IMG/VR virus record: IMGVR_UViG_3300025626_000074
Span: 1 to 32,738 of that record
Strand: one strand, 5' to 3'
DNA length: 32,738 nt
Source of the DNA: a virus
Part shown: piece after piece, positions 15,874-26,300 of the stretch
Position numbering within the stretch: position 1 is the stretch's first letter
Layout of the letters: each line of letters opens with the position of its first letter
Notes under the pieces: model-generated
The model's database searches: none
Seen by the model: only the letters and a program-made list of their open reading frames with translations
Told to the model about the DNA's origin: nothing
Made by a program: the position numbers and the translations under genes

Positions 15874-17679
15874 TTATGATTGAAATAGCCAAGTCGTGCC
15901 ATCCCATAAAAACGTTTTTAAAATCGTATTTGTTGTTGCAGATACAGTAGTTACTGCATCTGAAAATGTAACTGTTTGCACAACAGTCTGTGATTCTGGA
16001 GAGCCAGCTTTATCAACACTAACATTAATAACTGATTTTGCGTTTTCTACCGCAGTTGTTCCTGCATAAGTGTATTGGTATGCTAATACTCTAGCTTTTC
16101 GACCTAATGTATTATCAGGATATAATAAATCTAAATAACCTCTAATATCAGTGTTTGACATTCCACTAGCGTCCATTGTAATTGCCACGTCAGAATCTTT
16201 TATTTGTGCATCAACATAACTTTTTGTTGGTACACTACTTGGAACGTTGCTATCTATAACTCCTCTAATTATACTGTTGTTAACTACTAAGTCACCTGCT
16301 GGACTTAGATTTAAATGTTGTCCATTTGTAGTTGTAATAGTACTACCTGATATTGTAATATAATTAGTTTGTAAACTATTCATTACACCTAATGATGTTA
16401 TGCCTGGAGCAGATGTTACCGAAGATCCTAATGAAGTTTCAGTTAATACTGTATTACCGTTAATTTTATATTCTTTACCATTACCTAAATCTATATTTTG
16501 ATTACTGTGAAAAGATTGGTTTGAATTTTGGTATAGAAAATCTTTACTACCTTGACTAGATTGTACAATTATACCAGCACCGTCTACTCCTGCATCGTCA
16601 GTAACAGTACTATCTTCTAAAATACCTAATTCTAAATTTTTATCTTGGATACGTAGTGTTTGTGTTTCTATAAAACTGTTTGACCCTTTAACTGTAAGAT
16701 CGCCCTCAATAATAACGCTACCTGGTAATACAGATGTACCTACGTGTAACATTGCATCAGGAGCTGAATTATATATACCTACTCTAGCTGTTGCTGCTTT
16801 TATTTTAATTGCATCAACTAAGCCTACACCTGTTGCACTTCCTGAAACTCTAAATGACATATCATCATTAAGAACTAAATTTTGGTATTGAAAATTACTA
16901 CCTGCTCCGTCTATTTTTTGTTGATGTATACTTGTAAATTTAATACCATCGTTGCCTCTAACTATTAAACTTGCATCAATTGTACTTGTAATATCTGTTC
17001 TAACAAATTTTGTTACATTAACTCCGCCGATGCCATCAGCATTAGTTGCAGTGCCATGTATTTTATATTCACTGTTAAGAATATTAAATCCACGCTTTAC
17101 TAAACGATTGCCATTTATGTCTGTTGCTAATCCTTCAATTGCAGCGTCAGCATTTGTAGATGCAATATAAAATTCTAAATTACTCCATACTCCAACTAAA
17201 TTTCCACCAACATAATGTTTAATTACTGATCTTTCAAAACCTTGTGTATCAACAATAGTGTCAGGAATTTCTCCAGTAATTCCTTGAGTACTTTTATAAA
17301 GAGGACCTAATAGTTGTAACTCATCTCCGTCCCAACTATACAGTTGTTTATTTGATGTATTATACCAAAGATCTCCTTGAGACATTATAGGCTGAGATGG
17401 TTGTACATATGCGCCGCCAGCTGCTTTAAAGTCTGTACCGTCGTATACTCTTAATGTGTCAGTAGTAGTATCAAACCAAAGTTGTCCTTCTAATGGTGAA
17501 GACGGTGCAGCAGTAGATGCAAAATTTTCAAGCATTTGAATAAAGTTTTCGTTCACTGCTTCACCAAAGCCGGTGCTGTTTCGGCCAATTAAAGTTATAT
17601 CAGTTGCACTTGTGTTTTTAACACCATCTATAAGATCTATTAAAAGTGATCCATCTGTTTTGTTTAACTTATAACTCAT
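15874..17679 (-). CDS. Tail fibre-like structural protein (shared N-terminal domain)
   Basis: The 601-aa protein starts with the shared fibre domain (ENFIQMLENFAS, GQLWFDTT, YDGTDF, GDLWYNTS, QLYSW). A long Ser/Thr/Asn-rich region follows, with stalk segments such as AMLHVGTSVLPGSVIIEGDLTV shortened here to the motif VIIEGDLTVKG. The distal end has a ring of strands (ITMDASGMSNTDIRGYLD, then TFLWDGTTWLF at the very C-terminus). It overlaps the collar-fibre gene by 4 bases (ATGA) and has AAGGA six bases before the ATG, so the two are co-translated. I see no enzymatic motif. It is likely a fibre or adhesin subunit on the tail or baseplate. Confidence 0.72.
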   Translation of the reverse strand: MSYKLNKTDGSLLIDLIDGVKNTSATDITLIGRNSTGFGEAVNENFIQMLENFASTAAPSSPLEGQLWFDTTTDTLRVYDGTDFKAAGGAYVQPSQPIMSQGDLWYNTSNKQLYSWDGDELQLLGPLYKSTQGITGEIPDTIVDTQGFERSVIKHYVGGNLVGVWSNLEFYIASTNADAAIEGLATDINGNRLVKRGFNILNSEYKIHGTATNADGIGGVNVTKFVRTDITSTIDASLIVRGNDGIKFTSIHQQKIDGAGSNFQYQNLVLNDDMSFRVSGSATGVGLVDAIKIKAATARVGIYNSAPDAMLHVGTSVLPGSVIIEGDLTVKGSNSFIETQTLRIQDKNLELGILEDSTVTDDAGVDGAGIIVQSSQGSKDFLYQNSNQSFHSNQNIDLGNGKEYKINGNTVLTETSLGSSVTSAPGITSLGVMNSLQTNYITISGSTITTTNGQHLNLSPAGDLVVNNSIIRGVIDSNVPSSVPTKSYVDAQIKDSDVAITMDASGMSNTDIRGYLDLLYPDNTLGRKARVLAYQYTYAGTTAVENAKSVINVSVDKAGSPESQTVVQTVTFSDAVTTVSATTNTILKTFLWDGTTWLFQS

Positions 17680-19733
17680 GTTGCGTCCTTACCGGTATAG
17701 ATAATATAATTTGTAGTTAAAAATGGATTCATTATATCCATTGGTGTTTGGGTTGTATAATCTTTAATACCGCCAACATCTAACATTGCACTTGAATTTT
17801 GTACATCAGCTAATCCTGATGCTGTTGGTATCTGAACTGTTCCAGTTGTTGCACTTTCAGGTGTTGTCCTTGTTGCATAGTATTGTCTATTATTACTATC
17901 GTTATATAAATCGTGTGTATGATCAGGCAATTCAGCTTGTGTGATAGCATGTGTTTCGTTACCACCTGTAAATCCTACAGAATCTGCCGCAGGGTCTACT
18001 ACTACGTTTGCACTAGTGCCACCCATATTATCCGAACCCATGGGCATACGTCCACGCATATCAGGTAATCCAAAATGTGCTGCTGCTGGCGATGCTTTAA
18101 ATTTATTACCAATTACCTGATATAATAATGGATATGAACTAATTAAAACTTCACGCCCGTCACATAATAACCATACGCCGCCACCAACGGTTGTTGGATC
18201 AGGATCATTATCGCCACCGTAAGGCATAAACACACCTGGTGGAGTTTTAGGAATACTAGATAGTAACTGAGCATGTGTTACCTTTTTCAAAGGTTCGTTA
18301 ACATCACCTGGTTGGTTAAGTAATACTTCATCTTCAGCATTTATGACTGTAGCTGAATTTTTATTATTAATAAATCCAGTATCTATTTGTGTTGTAAATG
18401 TTGCTACGCCGCTAGGTTGTTGTCCATTAAAACTAATGCTGTTACTAGAGACATCTCCAGTTAAACTAAACACTGTAGGACTTGCTAGTTGAGTAGCTGG
18501 GCCATTCATTACACCTGTTACTGTTCCTGAAATATTACCTACAAAATTTCCATAAAAATTACTTGCGTAAACACTACTAAATGATTTTATTGCACTTCCT
18601 AAGTTTACTGTGTTATTTGCACTTGGCAGGATATTACCGGCAGCTGTTATTTGTCCATTTACGATGCTATTACCGTGAACATATAGGTCTTGAGATATTC
18701 CAATTCCGCCTAATGTTTGTATGCTACCTGTTGTAGCACTAACACTATTAGTGTTATCAGTAACTAATAATCCTTCATTTGTTTGAATTTTACCATTTAC
18801 ATCTAATGCCTGTGTCGGATTTGTTTTATTAATACCAACTGTGTTATCGGCATTTACACGCATTATAGTCGATACTGATGTTCCTGTATTTAATCTAAGA
18901 TCAATACTAGATGTAGGCGTTGTATTTGTAATTGAAGCAGTCCCTGCATCAACTGTTAAATTAAAATTTTGTGCTTCACCAATTTTTAAACCAGAATTAT
19001 TTCTAATTTTAAATTGTTCAGATACTGTATTCTGAATGTCATTTCTTAAAAAACTAGCTGCCGGAATAACATCATTACCAATAGTTAAATTATTTGCAGT
19101 TTTGGCAGGTCCTATATATTCTGCTGCACCTTGTAAACTTATATTTTGTGTGCTTAAATTAATACCTGGTTCAATTTTTGCAAACCCTGTAATTGATGCT
19201 TTTGGTTCAAAACTATTTGTACTAATTATTACTGTAGGTTGACCTTTTATTTCAATTGTCATAACAGTGTAACTTATATTGTCTTTACCAAGAATATTTT
19301 GTATTTTAAATCCTGTACTAAGTCCTTCACTAAACTCCGGACCTACTAATATCCAGTTACTACCTGTATAAAGATAAAGCTGTTGGCTTGTTGTATTAAC
19401 CCATAAGTCGCCAACTAAACTATTTGCTGCAAGAGGTTCATCTGACGAACGTTTTACACCTCCACTTGCTATCCAAGTAGTACCGTCATATATTTTTAAT
19501 GTATTAGCTGACGGGGTAGTGTCGTACCATAATTGACCTGTTACAGGCGAAATTGGAGCAGATGTTGCTGCAAAGTTTTCCAACAAGTGCAACATGTTTT
19601 CACCGATTAATGTTCCGTATGCTGTTACATTTTTTCCCGGAAACTGTAAACTTGTACTCGTATCTACTGTTCTATCTTCAATTATAATAGAACCGTTGTT
19701 TGCCTCGTCTGTATGTCGTAGTGTATATGGCAT
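17676..19733 (-). CDS. Tail fibre protein with phage tail collar domain
   Basis: The 685-aa protein has the shared N-terminal fibre domain (ENMLHLLENFAA, GQLWYDTT, YDGTTW, GDLWVNTT, QLYLY). Next comes a stalk with repeated NLGS/NFYGNFVGN-type strands and, near 18015-18235 on the nucleotide map, a tail collar domain (WLLCDGREV, SSYPLLYQVIG, FGLPDMRGRMPMGSDN). Collar domains occur in T4 gp12-type short fibres and many other phage adhesins that touch the host surface. The C-terminal region has TQAELPDHTHD, also typical. GAGGGG lies six bases before the ATG; only three bases separate it from the upstream gene. Confidence 0.88.
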   Translation of the reverse strand: MPYTLRHTDEANNGSIIIEDRTVDTSTSLQFPGKNVTAYGTLIGENMLHLLENFAATSAPISPVTGQLWYDTTPSANTLKIYDGTTWIASGGVKRSSDEPLAANSLVGDLWVNTTSQQLYLYTGSNWILVGPEFSEGLSTGFKIQNILGKDNISYTVMTIEIKGQPTVIISTNSFEPKASITGFAKIEPGINLSTQNISLQGAAEYIGPAKTANNLTIGNDVIPAASFLRNDIQNTVSEQFKIRNNSGLKIGEAQNFNLTVDAGTASITNTTPTSSIDLRLNTGTSVSTIMRVNADNTVGINKTNPTQALDVNGKIQTNEGLLVTDNTNSVSATTGSIQTLGGIGISQDLYVHGNSIVNGQITAAGNILPSANNTVNLGSAIKSFSSVYASNFYGNFVGNISGTVTGVMNGPATQLASPTVFSLTGDVSSNSISFNGQQPSGVATFTTQIDTGFINNKNSATVINAEDEVLLNQPGDVNEPLKKVTHAQLLSSIPKTPPGVFMPYGGDNDPDPTTVGGGVWLLCDGREVLISSYPLLYQVIGNKFKASPAAAHFGLPDMRGRMPMGSDNMGGTSANVVVDPAADSVGFTGGNETHAITQAELPDHTHDLYNDSNNRQYYATRTTPESATTGTVQIPTASGLADVQNSSAMLDVGGIKDYTTQTPMDIMNPFLTTNYIIYTGKDAT

Positions 19734-19736
19734 CTA

Positions 19737-20339
19737 TTACCCCTCATTAAATCCTGTTAAACTTTGTATTCTTACAGTATAATCTACTTGCACTAATCTG
19801 TTTAATGATTTTTGTACAGGATGGAAAATAACATGAGTAATTAATTTACCTTCTCCGGATGCACTATAACTTTTTAATCCTAGTTCATCAAAAACATATA
19901 AACTTTCATTACTGTCAGTTGTATCAAATGCAGCCTGTGCAGATGGTTCACCATAATCTAGTAAACATGTAATGAACACATCAGTATAGTTAGTGCCATT
20001 TACATGTCTTGTTTCTATTTTGTTTCTAACCTTATCAGTATTTGATGGACTATCTGCAACTACTTTACTAAAGGTTTTATTATATAAACTTGCATTAGTT
20101 CCTGTACTATTAGGTGTTAAATATGTAATAACACCACTTGGATCTAAGTTAGTTCCGCCGTTGCCAAAGTCCATACTCCAAACAAATCCATTGCCTTGGT
20201 TAGCAATACTTTCTGCTAATGCAATACTCATATTTTCATAATGAATAGCATTACGTTTGTTAATCAAAATTTCACCAGATTCAGGATCGTGGATTTTGAT
20301 GTGTCCTTGGACCATTACTCCGTGTTCATCTTGCAGCAT
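19737..20339 (-). CDS. Virion structural protein, unknown position
   Basis: This 200-aa protein begins MLQDEHGVMVQGHIKIHDPE and includes INKRNAIHYENMSIALAESI, a combination I associate with structural proteins of marine T4-like phages. The rest alternates short strands (VFITCLLDYGEP, LYVFDELGL, KLITHVIFHPV), consistent with a beta-sandwich. No catalytic motif is seen. It lies between the giant structural gene and the collar fibre and has a late-like octamer about 30 bases upstream. A role as baseplate or fibre connector is possible from position only. Confidence 0.65.
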   Translation of the reverse strand: MLQDEHGVMVQGHIKIHDPESGEILINKRNAIHYENMSIALAESIANQGNGFVWSMDFGNGGTNLDPSGVITYLTPNSTGTNASLYNKTFSKVVADSPSNTDKVRNKIETRHVNGTNYTDVFITCLLDYGEPSAQAAFDTTDSNESLYVFDELGLKSYSASGEGKLITHVIFHPVQKSLNRLVQVDYTVRIQSLTGFNEG

Positions 20340-20368
20340 ATTAATTCTCTCTTTCGGTTTATCAATTG

Positions 20369-20376
20369 TATTTATT
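20369..20376 (-). promoter_or_regulatory. T4-late-like promoter octamer for the 200-aa gene
   Basis: AATAAATA on the minus strand is one base from TATAAATA. It overlaps the stop codon of the giant gene (20372-20374) and lies 29 bases before the ATG at 20339, which has a purine-rich ribosome-binding stretch (GAAAGAGAG). Confidence 0.5.
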
Positions 20377-23300
20377 CGGGTAGCTTGGTTGTGCTTTCTC
20401 TCAAGAAACTACTAATTGCAGTTTTACTTTCTTTTAGAGCAACACCCTCTTCGCGCCACTGTGTTCCTATTTTTCTTACTACTTTTATTTTTTGACCATC
20501 AATTGGAGTGTTTAATAATCTCAAAATATTATCTTCTGTACCATGTACGCTAAATTCTGCAAGTAATGTTTCATCAGCAGCTGGACTTGTTTGATCTAAC
20601 AAATGGTTAAATTTTTGTAATGTTGTTTTACGTAAACGCTTGCCTCCAACAAACACTTCAAATTGATCTACTCCGTATTGTGCGGAGAAATTTAATGTAA
20701 AATCAGTAGTTGATCCATCACCTTCAAACTCTTGAATAAGTGTTTTATCTTGGTAAGGTATAGTTTCTATAGCACCTTGATTACTTACTGTAGAGCCTGC
20801 TTTTACAAATGTGTTAACACCTGTACCTAATGTGCCTCTACGTAGTTGACGCAGTACGTTATCTTCTTTAATAAAATATTCTATTCTTTCTCCGTTTATA
20901 AAAATTATACCAGGTAAGTTTAGTGTTTTATTTGGTTCATCTAATATAGTTCCATCAATTACTTCAATACGAAGATCTGTATAATTTAAATCTTTACTTA
21001 ATATTGTTTCAGTATAACTGTTAATGCGCTTGTAGTGTGTTCTATTAAGAACATCCTTAAATTGTCTATAACCAAAACGCTTTGTAGATACTGGTGATGT
21101 ATAATGAATAATGTCAAACTTATCATTGTTAGCAATACTTCTAGTAATTTGCACACTTTCACGATCATCACGTACTATATAATCTATAGTCGGACTTAAT
21201 AATTCTCCGTTTAATGCAATCCAAATATAGTTTTCGCTTAAAATATTAGTTTTTAAATTTATTATACCTAATGATGTTTCAGCATATTCTTTCCAATCAT
21301 CGCTACCAACAACTAAAGAAGAACGTTTAATTGAACTTACTGTTTTACGTTCTGTTTCTAAAACGTTGTGTTCACTGAATTGATACACTAAAATTTTACC
21401 ATTATCTGGAACATTAACTAATCTTATTTCATTACCAACTAATTCATAAGATTCATTTTTTGTATACAATTCAACTGTATCACCTACATTATAAAAATTA
21501 TTAAATAATTCTAATGTACTAGATTCAGATAACCATCTATAATCAATTGTGTTTGTTTTAAGCTCGCCATTAATATATACACTAATATCGTTAGATGTTT
21601 GACTTAGGTATGGTACGTGCCAATTACTAATAGGATAGAAATTTGCAATTGTTGCTGTAAATTTTGTTTTATATCCTGTATGTAATACATTGTTATTATC
21701 AATTACTAGTATGTTTACATCTAATGGAATACCAGTAAATGGTATTTGTGATAGTTCAAAATTTGTTGTACTGCCATCAGCTGTAAATTCGTCAATTGTA
21801 ATTTCACTAAATGTTTGTGTATCACTGTCATATAAAGTATAATTTATTAAGGCACCATCTGCAGGAGCTTCACCAAATTCAAATATTACAGTACCTTCGT
21901 ATGCATACTCTGCTGAACTTTTTACAATTTTAACATCTGCAACAGTACCTTGTGCAGTAACCGTACTTCTTTTTTCTCCATCTACTGATACAAACGCACT
22001 CATTTTATCTTGATGTTGAATCTTTGTAAGGAATTGTGCTGTGCTACCGTCTCCGATAAATGTACCTGTATCTAAAATCTTAGAACCGTTTGTACCTACT
22101 ACCATTGTTGTAATAGTTGTACCGCTTTCTAATACATTATTAAACAATATAGTTTTATTAATGTAATCAATACTATATTCTTCTTTACCTACAATTCTAT
22201 TTTTTGTAACTAAATTACCGCCTGTTATTCTAACAATTAAGTTATCATCTTTAATCGGAGTTGCACCTATATCTAATGGTACATTTAATGCATCAATTAC
22301 TGCTTGTGCAGCATTAATTTCAAGTTGTTTGTTATCTTTTGCTATTTGTAGGTTAGCAATTACTGTATTTTGATTATCTACTTGAGATTGTTTTGTACTA
22401 ACTAAACCGTTTTGAGCTGTTACTTCGCTTTGTTTATTAGTTACAAGTACCACATAACTATTATATTGTATTTCATAAGCATCACGCAAGTCTTCAGTGC
22501 TGGATTTTTGACCTTGATAGTTAATTATATCTGAATTTAGTGCAATTATTTGCGATCCTAATGATGACGATTGACTTTGTAAACTGCTAAGTTGGCTTTG
22601 TAAACTGCTAAGTTGACTTTGTAAACTGATAAGTTGACTGTGTAAACTGCTAAGTTGACTTTGTAAACTAACACGTTGACTTTGTAAACTATTAATCTGA
22701 TTTTGTATAGATATATACTCACTTGACCCTGGTAGATAGTTGCCAAGATCGCTAGTTAGACTAGAAATTTGACTATCTATACTAGAAATTTGTCCTTCTA
22801 GACTAGAAATTTGTGATTGTAAACTAGAAATTTGTGATTGTAAACTAGAGATCTGCCCTTCTAAAGTAGAAATTTGTCCATCTATACTAGACTTTTGTGA
22901 CTGTAAACTACTAAGTTGACTTTGTAAACTAGTAATAGTTGATGTTAAATTATTTATAGTTGTTATGTAACTTTGGTATTGTGATGTTGTTAAATCATTA
23001 GCATCACGCTGAGCTTCTAAAGATACTAGTTCAGATTGTAAACTTGTCAATTCTTGTTGTAAACTAATAAGTTGAGTTTGTAAACTATTTAAGGTAGAAT
23101 CTTGTGCTATTGCATCTAATTCTAGACTTGATAATTCGCTGTTTCTTGCTGCAAGAGCTGCGTACTCTGCATCAGCATTAAATGTATGTGTTCGAGTTAC
23201 AATTATTCCTTGTCCGTCACCTGTTCTATCAAACACCTTAATATCTACTGTGTCCAATACTTGTCCAGGCACATGTTCATCTGTACTACGAGAACTAGAT

Positions 23301-26300
23301 ACAGTAACAAACCCGTCACCATCTATAATTATTTCACCTGCATCATGTCCTGATGCGTTACCGTATGAAAAATTACCGCCTGATAACTGAGTATCAAAAC
23401 TTAATAAGTCAGGAACAAATGCACCGTCGCTTGTAGATTTTCTAACAACAAATACATCGTTTTCTACAATATTATAATCGCTAACATCAAGTTCAGTTGT
23501 TGTTCCGTCACCTGTAATACTGTTTGTAATAGCATAAACATTAGTAGCTGATGATCCTGCTACAAAATCAGTTGCATCAATTCTTACACCGTTCTTGTAC
23601 AGGTTATAAACAACGCCATCTTCTAATGCTTTTGAAAGCTGTACAGTAGATGTAGATCCATCTGCCCTAAATACTTCATCTTCGAATGTGCTATCATATT
23701 CGTCCCAAGAATCATTATACCATCCGCTTGCGTCCCAGCCTGCTTCAGTGTCAAAATCAAAACTTGTAATTTCAACGCCGCCATAATCTATACCATCAAG
23801 TACTTGACTTAAATCTTGTATAGTTGTATCGTATCCCGGCATTTCGCTTGTTGGTTTATAAAGGTTGTGTATTCTGTCACCTGCTGTAAGCATTGCCGGA
23901 TCTATTTTATAATTAACAACAACTATTGCACCGCCAGCAACTCCAGTTGCAAATTCTATTGTTCCTTTATATATTGTGTAGCCTAACGAAGTGTCAATAA
24001 CATTACTATATGTATATTCACTTACTAATGATTCTTCACCATTGACAGAAATAGATACAGTAAGTGAATCTAAATCCATTGGCCATTTTAAAGTAAATGT
24101 AGTCTGCTGTGAAAGACTTGTAAATGTTTGTGATTTATTTAAATCCAAATATTGTAGTTTTCCACTAACTCTATCAAATTTAATTGTAGTATTAATTTTT
24201 CTAATAGTATCATTTTTAATAATAGCAGTAGCGTTTGCTGCTTTGCCGCCTTCTGATTGGCTGCCATTAAACACTACCTTAGGAGCACTAGTATATCCTG
24301 ATCCTGGATTAGTAACATCGATTGCACTTATTTTACCTCTGCTTATATAAGCAATAGCAGTAGCGCCTGTGCCGCCGCCACCTTCAAATGTAATTATTGG
24401 TGTTGATGTATATAAAGTACCTGTTTCTGCAAGTTCAATTTTATCAATATAATAAGTTGCATTATCAAACCATGATTTCCAAGGATACTTATCTCCGTCT
24501 TGTAACACAATACTACCATTTTCTATAGTAGCAGTTTTAGGTGTAATTTTTCCTGTATTAGGATTATACCACGGCATAAGGTCAAAGTCTGTAATCTGAC
24601 TTTGTGATTTTTCTAATTTAGAATACGAACTTACAAATTCTCTAATTTTAGTTTTAAATGGTTTTACTTCATTAATATATTCTTGGTAATTTTTTAAATT
24701 ATCATTTTGATAATTTATACGCTGTTCTAGTTCTCCAAAATTATGTTTTGCTTTTACAAAACTTGTTTTAAATAGCCAGTCTGGTTTTTGTCCTTCGCTT
24801 AAAATATAACGTATACTTGCAAAGAATATCTTGTTATATTCTACAGCTAGATTATCTACAAAAATATTATCAAACAATACTGATAAAATATTTCTAGTTT
24901 CACTAATAGGAACTCCATCATAAATTGTAGTGTCAAAAGCATAACCGTCAAATCCACTTATAGTGCCAGAAAAATTATACAATCCTTTATCAATTTCAAT
25001 AGTTCCGTTTTCTCTACCAACTGTTTCATAGTTAATGCTATAGTCAACACTATTTTGATCATCTATCTTTTTAAGTAATAACCAAGTGTTATCACTTGTA
25101 TTATTAATTTTTACAATATCACCAATTGCATCATTAAGTGATTCAAGTTCATAGGAATATTCTAGTGTATGATTTGCGCTAGTAAATTGATTATAATTAG
25201 TAGCATACCAATCAACATATTTCCAATACAATGTTGTATCAAAATTCTGTGTTTTAACACGCTGCCAAGACATAAGTACTGGATTGTATTCTAATATTGA
25301 CCATTTATTTGCAATAGTACTATCACTATCTACTAATGCTCTAAGTCCTCTTACATTAATTATTGTATTGTTATCGTACCCAGATCCGTTACTTGTAACT
25401 GTAGCAGTTATAATTTGACCTTGTGAATTAATTGTTGTTTCAACTTGTGCATTTGTGCCTGTTCCTACAACAATTACGTTAGGACCTTGTCGTGTACCAG
25501 AGGTATACGATAGATCAATATAACCAAACCCAGGATCTGTAATAACAACATTTATTAATCTTCCATTATCAAGCACTGGTGTAAGAACTGCCTGTTTAAA
25601 TTTATTAGTTCCAATAAACTGTACATCTATTTCAGCATCAACGTTATAATCATATTCTCTAGAATAGATACTAGGTGCATCATCTCGTGTGTTTAGACCA
25701 CTAAGATCAAAATCATCAATAATTATTTGTTTTCTTAGTGCCATGTTAGCACGTTCAATTACAACTTTAAGTGCTTCTAATCTATTTACAAACCATGTTT
25801 GTCTTGGGCGTGTTAGATTACCGTACCTTAGTTTAGGACTAATATTTGGATCTGGAACTTCTTTTAGATTTTTATCAAATCCGACTAAACTATCAAACCA
25901 TTTTGTTTTTAATTCTGTGCTAGGCACACTTGTATACAATCCATCACTAATAATTTGATACTGGTTATGTATATTTAATTGTTGGTTGGGAATAGTCCAC
26001 CAAGTAAAGTTAAGTATAGTATCTTTGCCTTTAATATCTAATAAAGAATTATTAATAACATACCTATTTGGTGATTGTAATTCTACATATTTGTATCCAA
26101 ACAATCTAGGATCAGAAATATACTGTGTGACATCATATAATGTTACTTGTCTTTCTTTTACAGTAGGTAACGTTTTTTTATTTTTAACCCAGAAATAATA
26201 TAAATTACTAAAACTCTGTAGTATACTATCGTACTTTTTCTTTAATACATAAGTATCATTATTATATTTAGGTATTCCACTTATTCCATTAGATAGCCCG

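Larger units (their letters stand above)
22285..23150 (-). other. Long Gln/Ser/Leu heptad coiled coil inside the giant protein
   Basis: About 285 residues follow a heptad of the form SLQSQLS or SLQSQIS, with Leu/Ile at the a and d positions. Two breaks interrupt it: one with DANDLTTSQYQSY and one with a Pro-Gly (NYLPGSSEY). These look like turns, so the region may fold as an antiparallel helical hairpin or as jointed rods. The Leu/Gln/Ser composition is unlike the beta-rich flanks. Confidence 0.8.

Noticed and set aside
22558-22746. 62-aa minus-strand frame with repeated VYKVNLA
   Set aside because: It is an alternative reading frame of the 21-bp heptad repeats of the giant gene; the repetition comes from the DNA repeat.
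22571-22948. CRISPR-like array
   Set aside because: The 21-bp units are directly adjacent with no unique spacers and are in frame within a gene.
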